Positions 42,682 to 54,346 of a stretch of 64,000 nucleotides of DNA are shown piece by piece. The position numbers and the translations under genes were made by a program. Source of the stretch: Hysterium pulicare CBS 123377 (taxonomy: Eukaryota > Ascomycota > Dothideomycetes > Hysteriales > Hysteriaceae); the NCBI GenBank assembly GCA_000467715.1, contig AJFK01000219.1, forward strand, positions 1 through 64,000, written 5' to 3'. Every line of letters starts with the position of its first letter. Position 1 is the first letter of the stretch. A model generated the notes under the pieces. That model was given only the letters and a program-made list of their open reading frames with translations. It was not told where the DNA came from and searched no databases.

Positions 42682-45292
42682 TTACCTCCGAATACTTCGT
42701 CGGCCTCCCGCAGATGAGAATAAACCCCTCGGGGGAGGGGACTCATCACTTCGCCGAGGAGCCTGTTGTTCGTATACAGTGTTGCGGTTCAATCCTCCGA
42801 GAGCACCACTTCTAACGCCCACAAAGGCTAAGGCGTCATGCCTGTGTACTCCACTGGAAGAGCGGAGAGAATCTCCCCGATTGGGAACGATAGATGGCAT
42901 CGCTGATGGCAACGGCGCTGGTTGTTGCTGTCGCGAATACGATGAGCGCGGAACGGATGACAGCATTTGGTGCTGGCCATAGGATGCGTTGCGATTGTCA
43001 GGTCGAACGAAGTAACCCTGCGAATTGCGATTGATAGTCGAAAGAGGTTGTGTGAATCCTGGCAAATCGGACATCTGCGGGCTAGTTTCATAAATCGGTT
43101 CGTTCATAACGCCGCGAGGAGAATGCATGAAAGACAAGCCATTCAAACTACGTCGCTCAACTATCCTGGGTTGCATGGGTGCCATTCTGTACTGTTGTCC
43201 AATTTCCGGATGAGAGCGATGCGAGACAAACTGTGCTGTAGAAGTACCTAGTCGTGTTGGGAAGTGATCAGTACGATGCGAACTCTTAAAGAACGGGCTA
43301 GCAACGGAGTCGATTGGACCCTGGGGTTGGAATCTCCTCGGCGCCGGGGTAACAGGATAGAGCATACGTTCGTTGGTAGTTGCAAAGCGAGGTCCAAAGA
43401 TATCATCATGGTCATAGCCATTCTGGCCATCAAAGGTATCAAGTCTCCTTGAGGATGGACGACTGAGTGGTTGATTGAAGAAAGGATGAGATATTGCGGG
43501 CGCATTCGTTCGATGTCCTTGAGCTGGGGCGTCTTCGACGTATATCCTTGGGTTATTCCTAGGATCGTGTATGGAAGTTTGCTGTACATTTTGCTGCGGA
43601 TCTTGAAGTGTCATATCAACTTTTAACGGCCGGGAGAAATCGCCGGACGGATGCAGATATCTGTTATCGATTGCCGCCATTGGCATTTGATGCCCTAGAT
43701 TTTTCACTGGAGATCTGTAAGCACTGTTTCTTCTGCTTGGGGCTTCGAGCGGAAGTAAACTCTGCCGACGATTCTCATCGCGCATTGGGGAGGGCGCTGG
43801 CAAAGCGCCACTCATGTAAGCATGTTGCTGCTGCGAGTGTGTTTGAAAAGTATTGAACCTACGACCACTGTGATCGGAACGACCACTTGCAGTATCATGC
43901 CAGTGTCCGGCTTCGTAAATCTGGACATCTGAGTCGACTTGGGATGGAATTTTTCTCTTCAGTTCGGGGTCCTCCACGTTGGGCAAAGGCTTCCTTGATA
44001 TTTGGCTTGGGGATTCCCGGGGCGGAGGCATATTCTCTCGATCGGATGAGCGACCGTTCGCGGCTAAACGTTGCTCAGCGTAGCCAGTATTTGGTCTCGC
44101 CCTCTTTACCCCTCGACGGTACGGGCTCTCAGGTATAGGTTCGAGGTCTATGAAGTGAGATGTCTTAGTCGATGCAGCTAGCGTTTGGCTTGATGAAGTC
44201 CCGTTGGAATACCCACCTCTTGTCCGGTCTGTGTTTCCATGCCTTGTCTCTTGCTCATCAACCTCTTGGAAGACGTCGACAGGTTCGCCCTTGTAGTGAT
44301 AACTTTTCGTTGGAATGGCATAACCGAGTGCCGCAAGTTGAGCTTTGAGCTTCTCGTTCTCTCTGCGTTTTGTCAGCGACTGTCCACTGTTCTAGAGTGC
44401 TAATGCAAGAACATACTCAGCCAACTGAGGCATGATTTTCAGGTAGTGAGTAATGCCTGGCATTCTCTTTTTCCACTTGTTGTTCGCTGCATCCACCCCT
44501 CGTAGACGTTCTACTTCTTCTTCCAACGTCAAGATCTTATTCTCCTTCGCAGCGTGTGATTTCTGAAGTTTATCGAGATCTCTTTCGGCCTGGTCTAGAT
44601 ATTCCTTGACACGGTTCTCCTTGGCGCACATTTTGCTGCCATATCGTAGGAGTTGGAGGTATTGAAACTGCGAGATGACTGTCAGTGAACCTCCTTCTCA
44701 TGAAGGATGCGATAGGATGTTACCCGCATAGCCTCCATGCCCGGCTTGGACGGATCGAGAGTGGCTGGCGGTGTTTCGAACCACTCCTTTGGAATTTTGG
44801 TGTCAAACTGCCCGTCCTCAAAGCCACGAATGGCATACAACGTCTTTGGTTTGACATGGCCTCCATCAGCTTCACAGACCGGACACGGTGCTTGAGGCCG
44901 TTCGTTTTTGCGGTGAAAGGGCGCACCTAGGTAAAGAGAGTCATGTTAATGACGAGGCCGGACGAAAATGAGAATAGGGAAGGGACGATCGAAGACTTGC
45001 CTCCACCATCAAGATGTTTGCCGCACGTCAAATGCGCACAATCCGTGAGCCATAGCTTCGTGACGATGCGATCTCTCGGACTGAGGCCATCAGACATGCC
45101 TTTCATGCTTTCCTTCGTCTTGTAGATTTCCGAGATCGTAGCTTGACAAACACCGCAGCTGAAGATAACATCGAGGGGAGAAACCTCGCCAGGCTTCTGA
45201 CCTCCTTTGCTGTTTGCCATGGCCGTGACAAGGTGTGAAGTCGTGGGTGCAAAAGAGTTGTGGGTTGGAGGTTGATGTTGTGACGAAGACAT
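42682..45292 (-). CDS. RING-type zinc finger and coiled-coil protein with disordered tail
   Basis: Four exons (45001-45292, 44724-44926, 44417-44667, 42682-44362) total 2427 bases and give 808 residues. A C3HC4-like finger runs from IFSCGVCQATI through LTDCAHLTCGKHL to PCPVCEADG. The second intron half of this finger is joined across a GC-AG intron (donor GGAG|GCAAGT at 45000). A coiled coil follows (about residues 165-260, EYLDQAERDLDKLQKSH and LEEEVERLRGVDAANN). The last 500 residues are disordered, rich in Ser, Pro, Arg and Gln. RING plus coiled coil plus Ser-rich tail is the layout of Zip3/HEI10 SUMO or ubiquitin ligases in meiosis, but I saw no closer match, so that is only a structural analogy. 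The ATG at 45292 is preferred over 45334. Confidence 0.8.
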
Positions 45293-45733
45293 GGCAACCT
45301 TGACGTATCGCCGCTTCACCAGCTCAATCACCACGCGATAAGGTGAATCCTCAAGAACATAAACAACGAACGCGAGATTGGCGCCAAGGAAATAGTTGAA
45401 CTGTTTACTCGGCTGTAAACTCTACGTGACTGATCCGATATTATCCTCGGCCGATTTGAACTTCACGCAAAGCCTCAAGTCTAGTCATTCAGGTCATGGT
45501 CATCTCATAACCATCGTGGATCTAGAATCTAGTTTCGCATGGGAAAGAAAATTGATAAGTGAAATATTTGAACGTGATACCACCCTTCTAACCTTCAAGC
45601 CAAGTTCACAGAACTTTTAGTGGCGGGTTCTCATAACGCATGGAAAGTGTATTATGCAGCTCTTTCACTCATATATACAATAGCTCTAGTAATCCTTTGC
45701 CTGCCACGCCTAATCTAGTGCACTTCCAACCGT
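45293..45733. other. spacer between RING gene and complex I subunit gene
   Basis: Promoter side of the RING gene and 3' side of the complex I gene. No further feature seen. Confidence 0.5.
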
Positions 45734-46443
45734 TCATTGAAACGTTCGGCAGGGATATCTGCGAATGTCAGCCATTGCTTCAAAGACAGAAAGCGCAAAT
45801 CCAAAGAAAGGGTTCACTCACTGATTCTCATAACTTTGTTCCTCCAGTAACTCATACCTCTTCACCCCTTCCACACTCCCAATAGCCAACCCACTCGGCA
45901 ACGGCGGCAACCCCCCAGGACCCAGCACATCCTTCGCCAAATCCTTCTGCTTCTCAAAAACCACACTCAACCCCTTTTGACCCTCTTCTTTCGCCGCAAC
46001 AAGTGCTTTCTGTCCCGCGTCCCCAATCAACTCCCTCTTAGGCTGTGCCGCGCTTCCCACCTCTAACAAACCCACTACGTCCGCCTGAGTCACTGTCGAG
46101 AGTTGCGGGTACCGACGTCGTACATCGCGCTTCCAGTAGGGGTTTTCGGCGAGGTCGGCGGCGGGGATGGTGACGGGGTCGTCGTAGGTGGCTGGGTCGA
46201 CGCCGCCCGGTGGTGGGTTGCGGAATTGAGGGTTTAAGGGCACGCCGGAGGAACGGCCAGAGTCTAGGGAGAAGATTTTGTAGATGGTACCGTAGATGCC
46301 CGTGGGTTGGACTGTGTATTTCTAGTTGTAGGCAAGAAAGCGTCAGTGAGTTGGTCCTGAGTTCAGAGAGTGTGTAGTGGGATAGTTTGCGTTCAAAGAG
46401 GGAGAGATACCTTGAAGGCCTTGGAGGCCGTTTTCAAGGCCAT
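45734..46443 (-). CDS. NADH:ubiquinone oxidoreductase 21.3 kDa subunit (complex I)
   Basis: Three exons (46411-46443, 45822-46321, 45734-45758) total 558 bases and give 185 residues. Exon 1 encodes MALKTASKAFK, joined to KYTVQPTGIYGTIYKIF. VPLNPQFRNPPPGGVDP, YDDPVTIPAADLAENPYWKRD and GLLEVGSAAQPKRELIG are diagnostic of the fungal complex I 21.3 kDa accessory subunit (Neurospora nuo-21.3 type). The protein acts in the mitochondrial inner membrane. The end is QSYEN plus a 25-base last exon coding QYPCRTFQ. The strong GTGAGT donor, the GGCTGAC branch and the YPCRTF ending favour this exon over stopping five bases later at a TGA. Confidence 0.85.
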
Positions 46444-47094
46444 TGCGACTTGATTGGTTTAAATTGTTCTGGAATGGTAGAGAGACGTGTCAATGGATGA
46501 TGTTGCTCTCTGAGGGCTCACGCCTTTGTTACAGGCTTCGGATGTCGAAAGCTCTCGGGTGAGGCTATCGCAAACCGCCAAGCTCCTGCCCCTGCTCCCA
46601 ACAAATTCGTTTGGAACGATATGTGATATCTGTTCGCCGCGCAACAGAAACCAAACGAAAACTGGTCAATCCAACATACATAAGTGCTTCAAGGCTCAAT
46701 TTGAGTGCACCATGCAGGCGCGTACACGTCAATTTATATGTTACTCCGAGAACTCGTTAAACATCATAATGGGTGTCATTATTCGTCGCCCTGAACATTC
46801 TATGCCGGACCCCTTCAAACGATGTTATTCCTTCTTATGCTACTTTCTGGATGACCTCAAAGAGGGCAGGTTGCTTTAATACCTTGTGCTGAATTCGAAT
46901 TATCTTTGTGAGCTGATTCTAAAGAGGTTGGTAGATTAGACCTCCAGAAACGACCAAGTAGGTATCGAGGAACAAGAGACCAGCATAATGCTTCTACTGC
47001 ATAGAAATCGCGATCTCATAGAATTATTCATCCATAGATCTCAAGAACTACATATCTCGTTAAGTAATGCCCTTAACTCTTCCCTCCTCACTCC
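46444..47094. other. intergenic stretch
   Basis: Promoter side of the complex I gene and 3' side of the Gal80-like gene. Only short frames without family signal. Confidence 0.5.
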
Positions 47095-48468
47095 TTACTC
47101 CCTCTTCTTCTCCCACTCCTCCAACCACCCCTCAATCTGCTCCGCCCTCCTCGCCGCATCTCCAATACCAACCCATCGCTCCCCCTCTTCAGCCCCATCC
47201 GCAAACCCATACAGACTCCTCATTACCGACCTCGCCCTCACCGGGACCTCCTGCTGCAACTCGTCCCATTCCCACGCCACATCCTCCACCTCATCGCTAT
47301 CATAGTGGTGGATCTGGATCGTCACCGGCTCGCTGTAGGCGTGTGCTTGCAGCGCGATGCCGGTCGGCGCGACGAGTCGGATTTCGCCTAGTTCGCAGTT
47401 TATGGTCCAGGTGAGGGCTGGGGTTCCGGGGAATGGTTGGCCGCGGCGGAAGTGGAAGGATAGGGTTGCTGAGCGGGCGGTGTGGGCAGAAGGCGGGAGT
47501 GTACCTACAAGGGGTAATTAGAGAATTCGTTTGGGTCTAATACCAAAGTTCGGAAATTTCATTCGACTTACCATGCAGTGAGAGTAGATCAGGGACATTT
47601 GAATGCATCGTTTCGACAATCTCGTTCGTTTCGGGATTCCTGACCCGGATTTCAGGGCGTTGGAGTTGTAGGTGTGTATGAACGGATCCTGGGACAAGAT
47701 CACCCAGAGCAGATTGGACGAAGTCGATGACTGCCAGGTACTCCGGTTAACATTTGATTCTGGGTGAAAGGAGATCAAGAAAGGCATCTGGATGCCGATT
47801 TCTTGGCTTCAAAGCCGTAGGTTTTTACCAACGGGAAATGAAATTTACTTACCATGGCCAACCCCAATAGTAATAGGGTTCCCACCAACCTCCCTCTGCG
47901 CGAAATACTTCAACCCAACCGGCAAAATCTCCCTATCATTCGTTCCGCCATACGCTCTCACCTCACTACTCAGTACCTTTCCCAACCCTCCACTCTCAAT
48001 AATCTCCTTAAATTTCAGCACCGGCGGTGCACATCTCCCTTGTAGTCCAACAGCCACCTTCGCACCCTTCTCATTTGCGACCTTCACCAACTCACTAATC
48101 TGAGCCTTAGTCGAAGCAATAGGCCACTCTATATACGCAGCTTTTCCTGCTTTAATGCTTGGCAACACGGTCTCATAGTGCTTGTCGACGCGCGTGTTGC
48201 AGATCACAAGATCGACATCGGGGTCTTTGGCCAGGTCTTCTGGAGTACCGTAGGCCTTAGTGGTCGGAGACAGGTTGTAAGCTTTTATGGCGGATTGAGC
48301 GGCAGCAACGCTGCTGTTACAGAGTGCGGTAATGGCGTATCTAGAGAGGCCCGCGGGAGTTTTGAAGCATGGGAGATGTGCAGATGAGGCCCATGATGTG
48401 ATTGCCGAAGAGGAGAGGCCGATTAAAGCGACTCGGATTGGTTGCTTCTTGGACGGTATAGAGGTCAT
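47095..48468 (-). CDS. Gfo/Idh/MocA oxidoreductase, Gal80-like
   Basis: Three exons (47853-48468, 47572-47730, 47095-47504) total 1185 bases and give 394 residues. The Rossmann strand is RVALIGLSSSAITSWAS. VDLVICNTRVDKHYETVLPSIKAGKAAYIEWPIA follows, which I cite in two parts: NTRVDKHYETV and AGKAAYIEWP. Then come VGLQGRCAPPVLKFKE, LSSEVRAYGGTNDREILP and VGGNPITIGVGHVIDFVQS. These are the marks of fungal Gal80-type proteins: NAD(P)-binding but often without catalysis. In yeast Gal80 represses Gal4; most filamentous relatives have no tested role. No Gal4-like gene is seen nearby. The ATG at 48468 (MTSIPSKKQP) is preferred over 48588 because it is just ahead of the nucleotide-binding fold. Confidence 0.9.
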
Positions 48469-49093
48469 CGTTGAAGGCCTGGAAAAGCAATAAACTTTGT
48501 AGATGAGAAAACAAGAATGAAAGCAACAGTGCTTTTTATGTCTCAGTGCATGTAGTTTGCTCGTTCTTTGATGGGCTCGTTGATTCAACTTATATCACCG
48601 CGCGGCAACTAGATTTGTAAGCTATGGTATGTACATGTGCAGTAACAACCCCGATCAAATACCTATCTAGGCAATTTTAGGTACAAATGTCACCCAATGA
48701 ATGCCTGATGACCGTCGTTCAGATGACAAATCAACATGCAATATCGGACATGACCAGAGGTCTCCGAAGATTTCTTTGTCGCCAATGGTGATTACTAAGC
48801 CTTAGACTTCCTTCGAACATCTGATTGTCCAACACCATGACTTTGGGAAGGGCCAATTCAATCTGATTATGCGTGAGCTGGATGACTCGCCATAGCTAGG
48901 GTTAGGCAAGGATAGAACCATCAAACTAGAACAAGGTCTTTGGAAAATACAAATGAGCACGCTAGCCAATACATTGGAATCTCTACGGACTACTCGCTAT
49001 CCCAACTACCGCTCATTCAATTGTTGTTGTAACAATGCCCAAAAATATAACCAAACAACCCAAGTTCCAATAGCAAAGCCACCTCCACGCCCC
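48469..49093. other. intergenic stretch
   Basis: Promoter side of the Gal80-like gene, 3' side of the long disordered-protein gene. Nothing recognised. Confidence 0.5.
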
Positions 49094-52000
49094 TCATGCC
49101 GCTCCAACTCCAACACCTATTCCAACCTTCCCCACCCTCATTTCAGCCGCTCCAACCAAACTTAAAACCCTCTCTTTTTCCTCAACCTCCCGCTCCTTAT
49201 ACAACTTCAACAAATCCACCGTGCTCCTCCTCACACTACTAACGCTCTTCATCCCCGTGCTCATCCCACTCCTATTACTCAATCCACTAACCACACTCAT
49301 GTTCCTCGCATGGTTCAATCTGGCCGGAAGACTCATCGTTGTGTCCGAAAGCCTCATTGCAGAGTTAATGGAGGCGAGTTTACTGTCTGAGCTATTGCGA
49401 CCCCGTTCGCAGAGTTCATCGACACCGGTTCTGGCATCCGGGAAGTCGATGTATGATTCGTAGTAGCGAGACCAAATACGTGCTTTATCTTTGGCTGGCT
49501 GTTCTGGAGCTTCGGATGCACCGTCGATGTTGAGGAGACGGTCTTCTGGTGGAGCGTCACGACTTGGAGTCTTCTCTGCTGCGGTGACAAAACTTGATTC
49601 GCCTTCATCAAGTAAGGCAGACATCTCGTGTTCTTCCCCAGGTACATGTAGATGAGGCTCAAGTTCTTCAGTAATACCACGTCGCCAAACTTCCGGTAGG
49701 ATCTCTAGTTCCGGATAGTCCACCATGCCACCAGCTGTGATTGAGGAGCGATGGCCATGTCCATGTCTATGAAACTCGGTGCTTTGGGATCTGAAGATCC
49801 TGGCATAGTTCTTGAGGAACGTTTTCCCGAACGTCATGCTGTGGCTCTTCGACATCCCGGGCCCTGGTTTCTTCCTCTTTTTACGCGGCGTTGAATTGCT
49901 TTCATCGCTGTTAGCTCCCATGGCAAAGCGAATAGCGGCCTCTAGGGCAAAATCGCGCGATCGAACACTGTCTGCCTCGCCAGCACTGCCGGTCCTCTTT
50001 TCTTTAGTGTGACTAGGGTATCTACCCCACGCGCCGACATTGGCAGTAGAATCGTTCTGTTTGTGGAATTCTTCTTTCCATTCTTTCGTAAGCGGTGTGA
50101 CCGGATGTTCAGCGTGCTGAACCACCGTTGATTGATGAGCATTTGGAGAGGGGACTCTACTTGTTTTTGGAGATGGCGTCTTTCTGGCCTCATCTGGCCC
50201 GATACTTTCAGAATGAGAACTTGCTACGGAGATGGATGCACTACGTTCTCGAAAGGGGCTTCCTTCAGTTGCCAAAGCCTTGTTAGGAGAGAGAAACATC
50301 GTAGATCGTTCCTCCTGATAATTTATCAAAGCTCGCTCCCACATTGGTGATGCATCATGGTGATTTCCTTTGACAGCATCCTGTTCTGCCTGTAAGGACA
50401 TCATAGAGCGCGACATCTTCCGTTCCATTGGCTTGTGTTCATCTACGGGTCCGTCGTAGAGACTTGCTCCAAGATTCGCTTCACTCCGGCTGCGTAGGTT
50501 TTGTTTGGGACGGAATAACTTCATCACAGCTTTTGGAGCGCTGACTCTTTTCTTTGGCGCCGGTGGACTAAACTCTTCGCGGAACCTACTCTTCCTGCCC
50601 AAGTCAAAGCTTCTCCTTTTTGGTGATGGCCGTGGAGGAACGTCCAGAAGTACTGACTTCGGGGTTGCCTTCGCCGTTTCATCCATAACGAAAGGATCCG
50701 AAGTGATGCTTCCGTTATGCAGTGTAGATGGCGGTGGCTGGTCCGAGGATTCATGGCTCCGGCCTGTCTTGAGGATTTTCGCAACAGCTTTTGGGGTTGC
50801 ATCATCGTCTGTGAGGATTAAGGAATGGTTGATTATCGACTCTGATGCACTTCTTTGAGGACTCTGGGGTCGTGACGAGTATATCGAGGAAGCTTCATCG
50901 TAGTGGTCTAGTCCAGGATGTGGAGATCCTGGTGATTTGATGACATTTCCCCATCCACCTGGCACCTTTGCGCTTGCAAAGCCAGTGCTTGAAGTCTGTC
51001 GATCGAGTCTCGATCTTCCAGGAATATTCGGAATACCTCGTAGCTGAGAAAGTATACTTAATCCAGAAGGAGCACGTGAATGCTTCCCCCGCTGTGGACT
51101 GTTCTCAGATGCTGCCGATGACAATACGGACGCTGATCGTAGGTGATGAGATATTCGCATGTTATATAAGTGCACAGAAGCACGAGAGTGCTTCATGTTT
51201 CCATCTGACTGACTAGACTCGTTGCCATTACTAGACTGTTCGATTGTTGTCTGAGTCAAGCCAGCTTTAACGGTATTAGAGGAGTCAATCCGTCCCACAG
51301 CGTATGATATAGCGGCTTCAGATACCTTCTTGTCGTCATGTTGCGGGGTTTGACGAATTGGAGTGGCTGGCGTCTCAGCTCTTGGGGCTTCAGCATGTCC
51401 AGGAGGGAGCGGAAATTGAGAGAGGCGTAGACTCTCCACCACAGACAGCGACAACGGTATGGTATCCATGGATGAAATGCTAGGTAGCCGCATAGGTGCA
51501 AGTGTGGGCACTGGAGGAAGAGCTTCAACATATGTGGTAGAATGTGACCGTCTCAATCTCCGGACCTTTCCATTCATGGTACTGCGAAGATTTGGAGAGC
51601 TTGAGTGTTGGACAAATCGGACTCCTGGCGGACTATTATCAGAAGTGTTGAACTGATAAATGTGATAAACGTGATTATCATTGATGCCTGGACGGCTCGT
51701 CTTCCCCGATCCAGGGGTTCCTTTGCTGGAAAATGAATCAGTCTGATGACCTGCAAACCCCAGTGCTGATGGTGAACTCTTACCTTCTAGGGGTAGACGG
51801 ACTCCATTCAATGCTATGAATGCTTGTCCTCTTACACGGAGTCTTCTTTCCGAGCTTCTTAGCTATATCTTCTAGGACCTCCGCATCAGAATCATAACCA
51901 CCTTCCTCCGGTCGCTTGTTGCTAAGAAGGTCATTACGAAGATCTTGCTTCATGATTCTCAGATCCAGGTTTGGGCCTTCACGGAAACCTTTGACGATTG

Positions 52001-52397
52001 TTCCAGACGCTTCTTGGTTTTCAGAAGTCTGCACGGCGGCTTCTTTCATACGCGTGCCGGATTTCGATCGCTTGAGATCTCTTGACAACTTCCTCTTAAC
52101 AAATGCTTGAACATTCTTGATTTTCTGAAGACTAGGCCTGCTTTTCATTCGAGGTGCGTGTGCACGTCTAGCAGGGGACTCCCGGCCAGTCTCCGCATGT
52201 ACAACATTGTCAAATATCTGGCGCAACTCGAGCAGCTCTTCCGAACGAGCACTGGTGAACCTCGATCCGTATGAGTTGATGTGAGTGGGTAATAATGGTC
52301 GCCGAGCCGGTATTGCATCCTTTAAACGAGCGTTTGGCAGTTCTGGAGACGATGAACTAGCACGTTGCTCAGACATGCAACACAGGTTCGCAGCCAT
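49094..52397 (-). CDS. long disordered fungal protein, unknown function
   Basis: Two exons (51784-52397, 49094-51725) total 3246 bases and give 1081 residues. The chain is rich in Ser, Pro, Arg and Lys with many 'RxxS' and 'SP' sites suited to kinases, and lacks a known domain. Two less random parts stand out: residues near 45-75 (SEELLELRQIFDNVV) with KIKNVQAFVKRKLSRDLK, and the C-terminal third with SRYYESYIDFPD, LPARLNHARNMSVVSGLSNRSGMS and VDLLKLYKEREVEEKERVLSLV, a possible terminal helix. The intron is best ended at TTTTCCAG (51726), since the nearer TTTGCAG breaks the frame. Likely a cytoskeletal, cell-cycle or signalling scaffold, but that is guesswork. Confidence 0.78.
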
Positions 52398-52859
52398 CTT
52401 GGATCCGATAAGTGTGTGACCTGGCGCTCCAAGTAGCGGAAACAGAACTTTCCGAGCCTTTTGGTTGGCAATCAGCGGATGACAGAGTACAATGTTGATC
52501 CATGCAGGGGCTTTTCAAGAGCATGAAGAAGAAGATAAGCGGCGTGTTGAGACGATAAGGTGGGACGAAGACAGGGAGAGCAGGCAGATCTGGTGTCCAA
52601 ACAAACAGTACCTGTATCTGCGTATCTGGTTGTCATTACCGTGATACGTGAATATCTCGAAAGCCATCCGTCACATGTTGGCAAGAACGACCAAAATGAC
52701 CTCACAAGCATCCCACGGACAGTATGACCGGCACGATGATCGCTTTATGCCTCTAGGTGAAGCTGATTGTCGTCCCTTCTTCATGATAGTGAATGTAAAC
52801 ATATCACCGTTATGACCATGCAGCACACCAGACCTGGATCATGTAGGCTGCAAACGTAC
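52398..52859. other. spacer between two minus-strand genes
   Basis: Promoter side of the disordered-protein gene. Nothing recognised. Confidence 0.5.
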
Positions 52860-53816
52860 TCAAGCCATCTTTGCCCCTCTAGCGTCATCTTCGTATAACT
52901 TCATTTCTTTCACCCATGCCGCAACTCCTTCCGTGCACAAACGACCTACAGTATCCCACTCTCCCGCTTTTGCAGCCTTCCTGACTCTCGTCGAGCTGAC
53001 CCCGACGCCTTCATCGCCAGGAACCATGTCGAGCTGCATTCCCCATCCTCTTCTGAACCCCTCATGCTCCGACCCACCACTTCTTAGATCCTGCAGGAAG
53101 GCGGCTTGTTCTTCAACCGTTCCATATTCCGAAGACGAACCATCTGAGGGATCGGAAGGGCGTTGGGTCACTTTAAGTTTATGCCCGGCGGAGAAAAAGG
53201 GTTCCAACGCCGACAGTGGCGGGTTATGATTGGGGTAGTACTTCGCCGCTACAAATCGTTTGAGAGTATCGTATCCTACTAAATGAATGTGTATTGGATT
53301 GCTCGGATATGGGTTCGGTTGCTCTGCGGAGATGGCTGCGGATTTGTCTGTGTAGTAAGGCTCTTTGGTGAGACCAATGTCAATGGAGATGTTCGAGGGA
53401 GCATTATGACGGTCGGGCGAGGAAGAAAATGTAGACGGTCGCGGACTACGAGACAGGTCTTCCGCGAACACAGTCATCAAAGCGAGTCGCTGTGAGAAGC
53501 TTGCGGGACTCGGAGCTTTGTCCGCATTGTGGGTACTAAATAGAAGGAGGAAGCGATGCGGTTGATCATCTGAAGGAGCTGGGCGACATATTGCAGAGGT
53601 GGCAAGGGTTAGGTGAGCGATTGAAGGTGGATTGAACGAAGAATCGAGGATGTAGAGGGTCTTTGGCTGGATGTTGGAGGGATTCACCGTCCGCACAATG
53701 CGAAATTTCGACGAGGATGCATTGAAGGACTGCAATGATGACTCCAATTCAGGAACAATCGATCTGAGTGCTGCTATACGGGCAGCCATCTCTGCCATTG
53801 TAGGTCGATGGATCAC
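52860..53816 (-). CDS. nicotinamide mononucleotide adenylyltransferase-like protein (POF1 type)
   Basis: One exon encodes 318 residues. The nucleotidyltransferase start motif is SSFNPPSIAHL (residues 59-69), the (T/S)xFxPxHxGH-like ATP site with the second His kept. LLLFSTHNADK and LVGYDTLKRFVAAKYYP follow, and the closing motif is GVSSTRVRKAA near residue 283, the ISSTxxR-type signature. This set is that of fungal POF1-like proteins, which hydrolyse or transfer nucleotides and have been tied to membrane and NAD metabolism in yeast. It has an N-terminal extension of about 50 residues compared with bacterial NadD. A start at M7 is also possible. Probably soluble. Confidence 0.87.
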   Translation of the reverse strand: MIHRPTMAEMAARIAALRSIVPELESSLQSFNASSSKFRIVRTVNPSNIQPKTLYILDSSFNPPSIAHLTLATSAICRPAPSDDQPHRFLLLFSTHNADKAPSPASFSQRLALMTVFAEDLSRSPRPSTFSSSPDRHNAPSNISIDIGLTKEPYYTDKSAAISAEQPNPYPSNPIHIHLVGYDTLKRFVAAKYYPNHNPPLSALEPFFSAGHKLKVTQRPSDPSDGSSSEYGTVEEQAAFLQDLRSGGSEHEGFRRGWGMQLDMVPGDEGVGVSSTRVRKAAKAGEWDTVGRLCTEGVAAWVKEMKLYEDDARGAKMA

Positions 53817-54346
53817 AGATCAGTGTAAGAGGTTGAGCCCTCCGCTGTCCCGCACTCATGCTCCGCACAGGCCGCATTCTTGGATGAGGAACCGAGGGAT
53901 GCCGTTATGCTCACAGCACGCACGTCAATTCAAGTGGCTGCATAGTAAGTACAGAATCAGATGGACATGCAGAGAGGGCAAAAACACAGGCAAGGCGAGG
54001 TTTGAAGGTGTTAAATCTTCGTATTGGTATCTTTAGAGGTACTACTTAGATTCACCCTCGCTCAGCAGCGCTTCTGCACTGGCTAATCTAGGATGAAGAG
54101 CCTTCTCGGCCATTGGATATTATGATGATAATTCTGTTGAGTGATGAACTCGCAAAAGCCTTTGAAAAGAACCACGCCTTCCGAACCTTCGCCATCCATG
54201 TATACCTGTGATTCACACTTTATGAACGCCGATGTTGAAGTCGCTCATTGTCCCCCAAATGCTCCTAGTGTGATGCAGGTTGAACTTTTTGGTATCATGA
54301 CACATTAACACACATAAAACGTGGCAGCTGTTGATATGCTGCATGA
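53817..54346. other. spacer upstream of POF1-like gene
   Basis: Promoter side of the POF1-like gene and 3' side of the methionine synthase gene. No feature seen. Confidence 0.5.
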
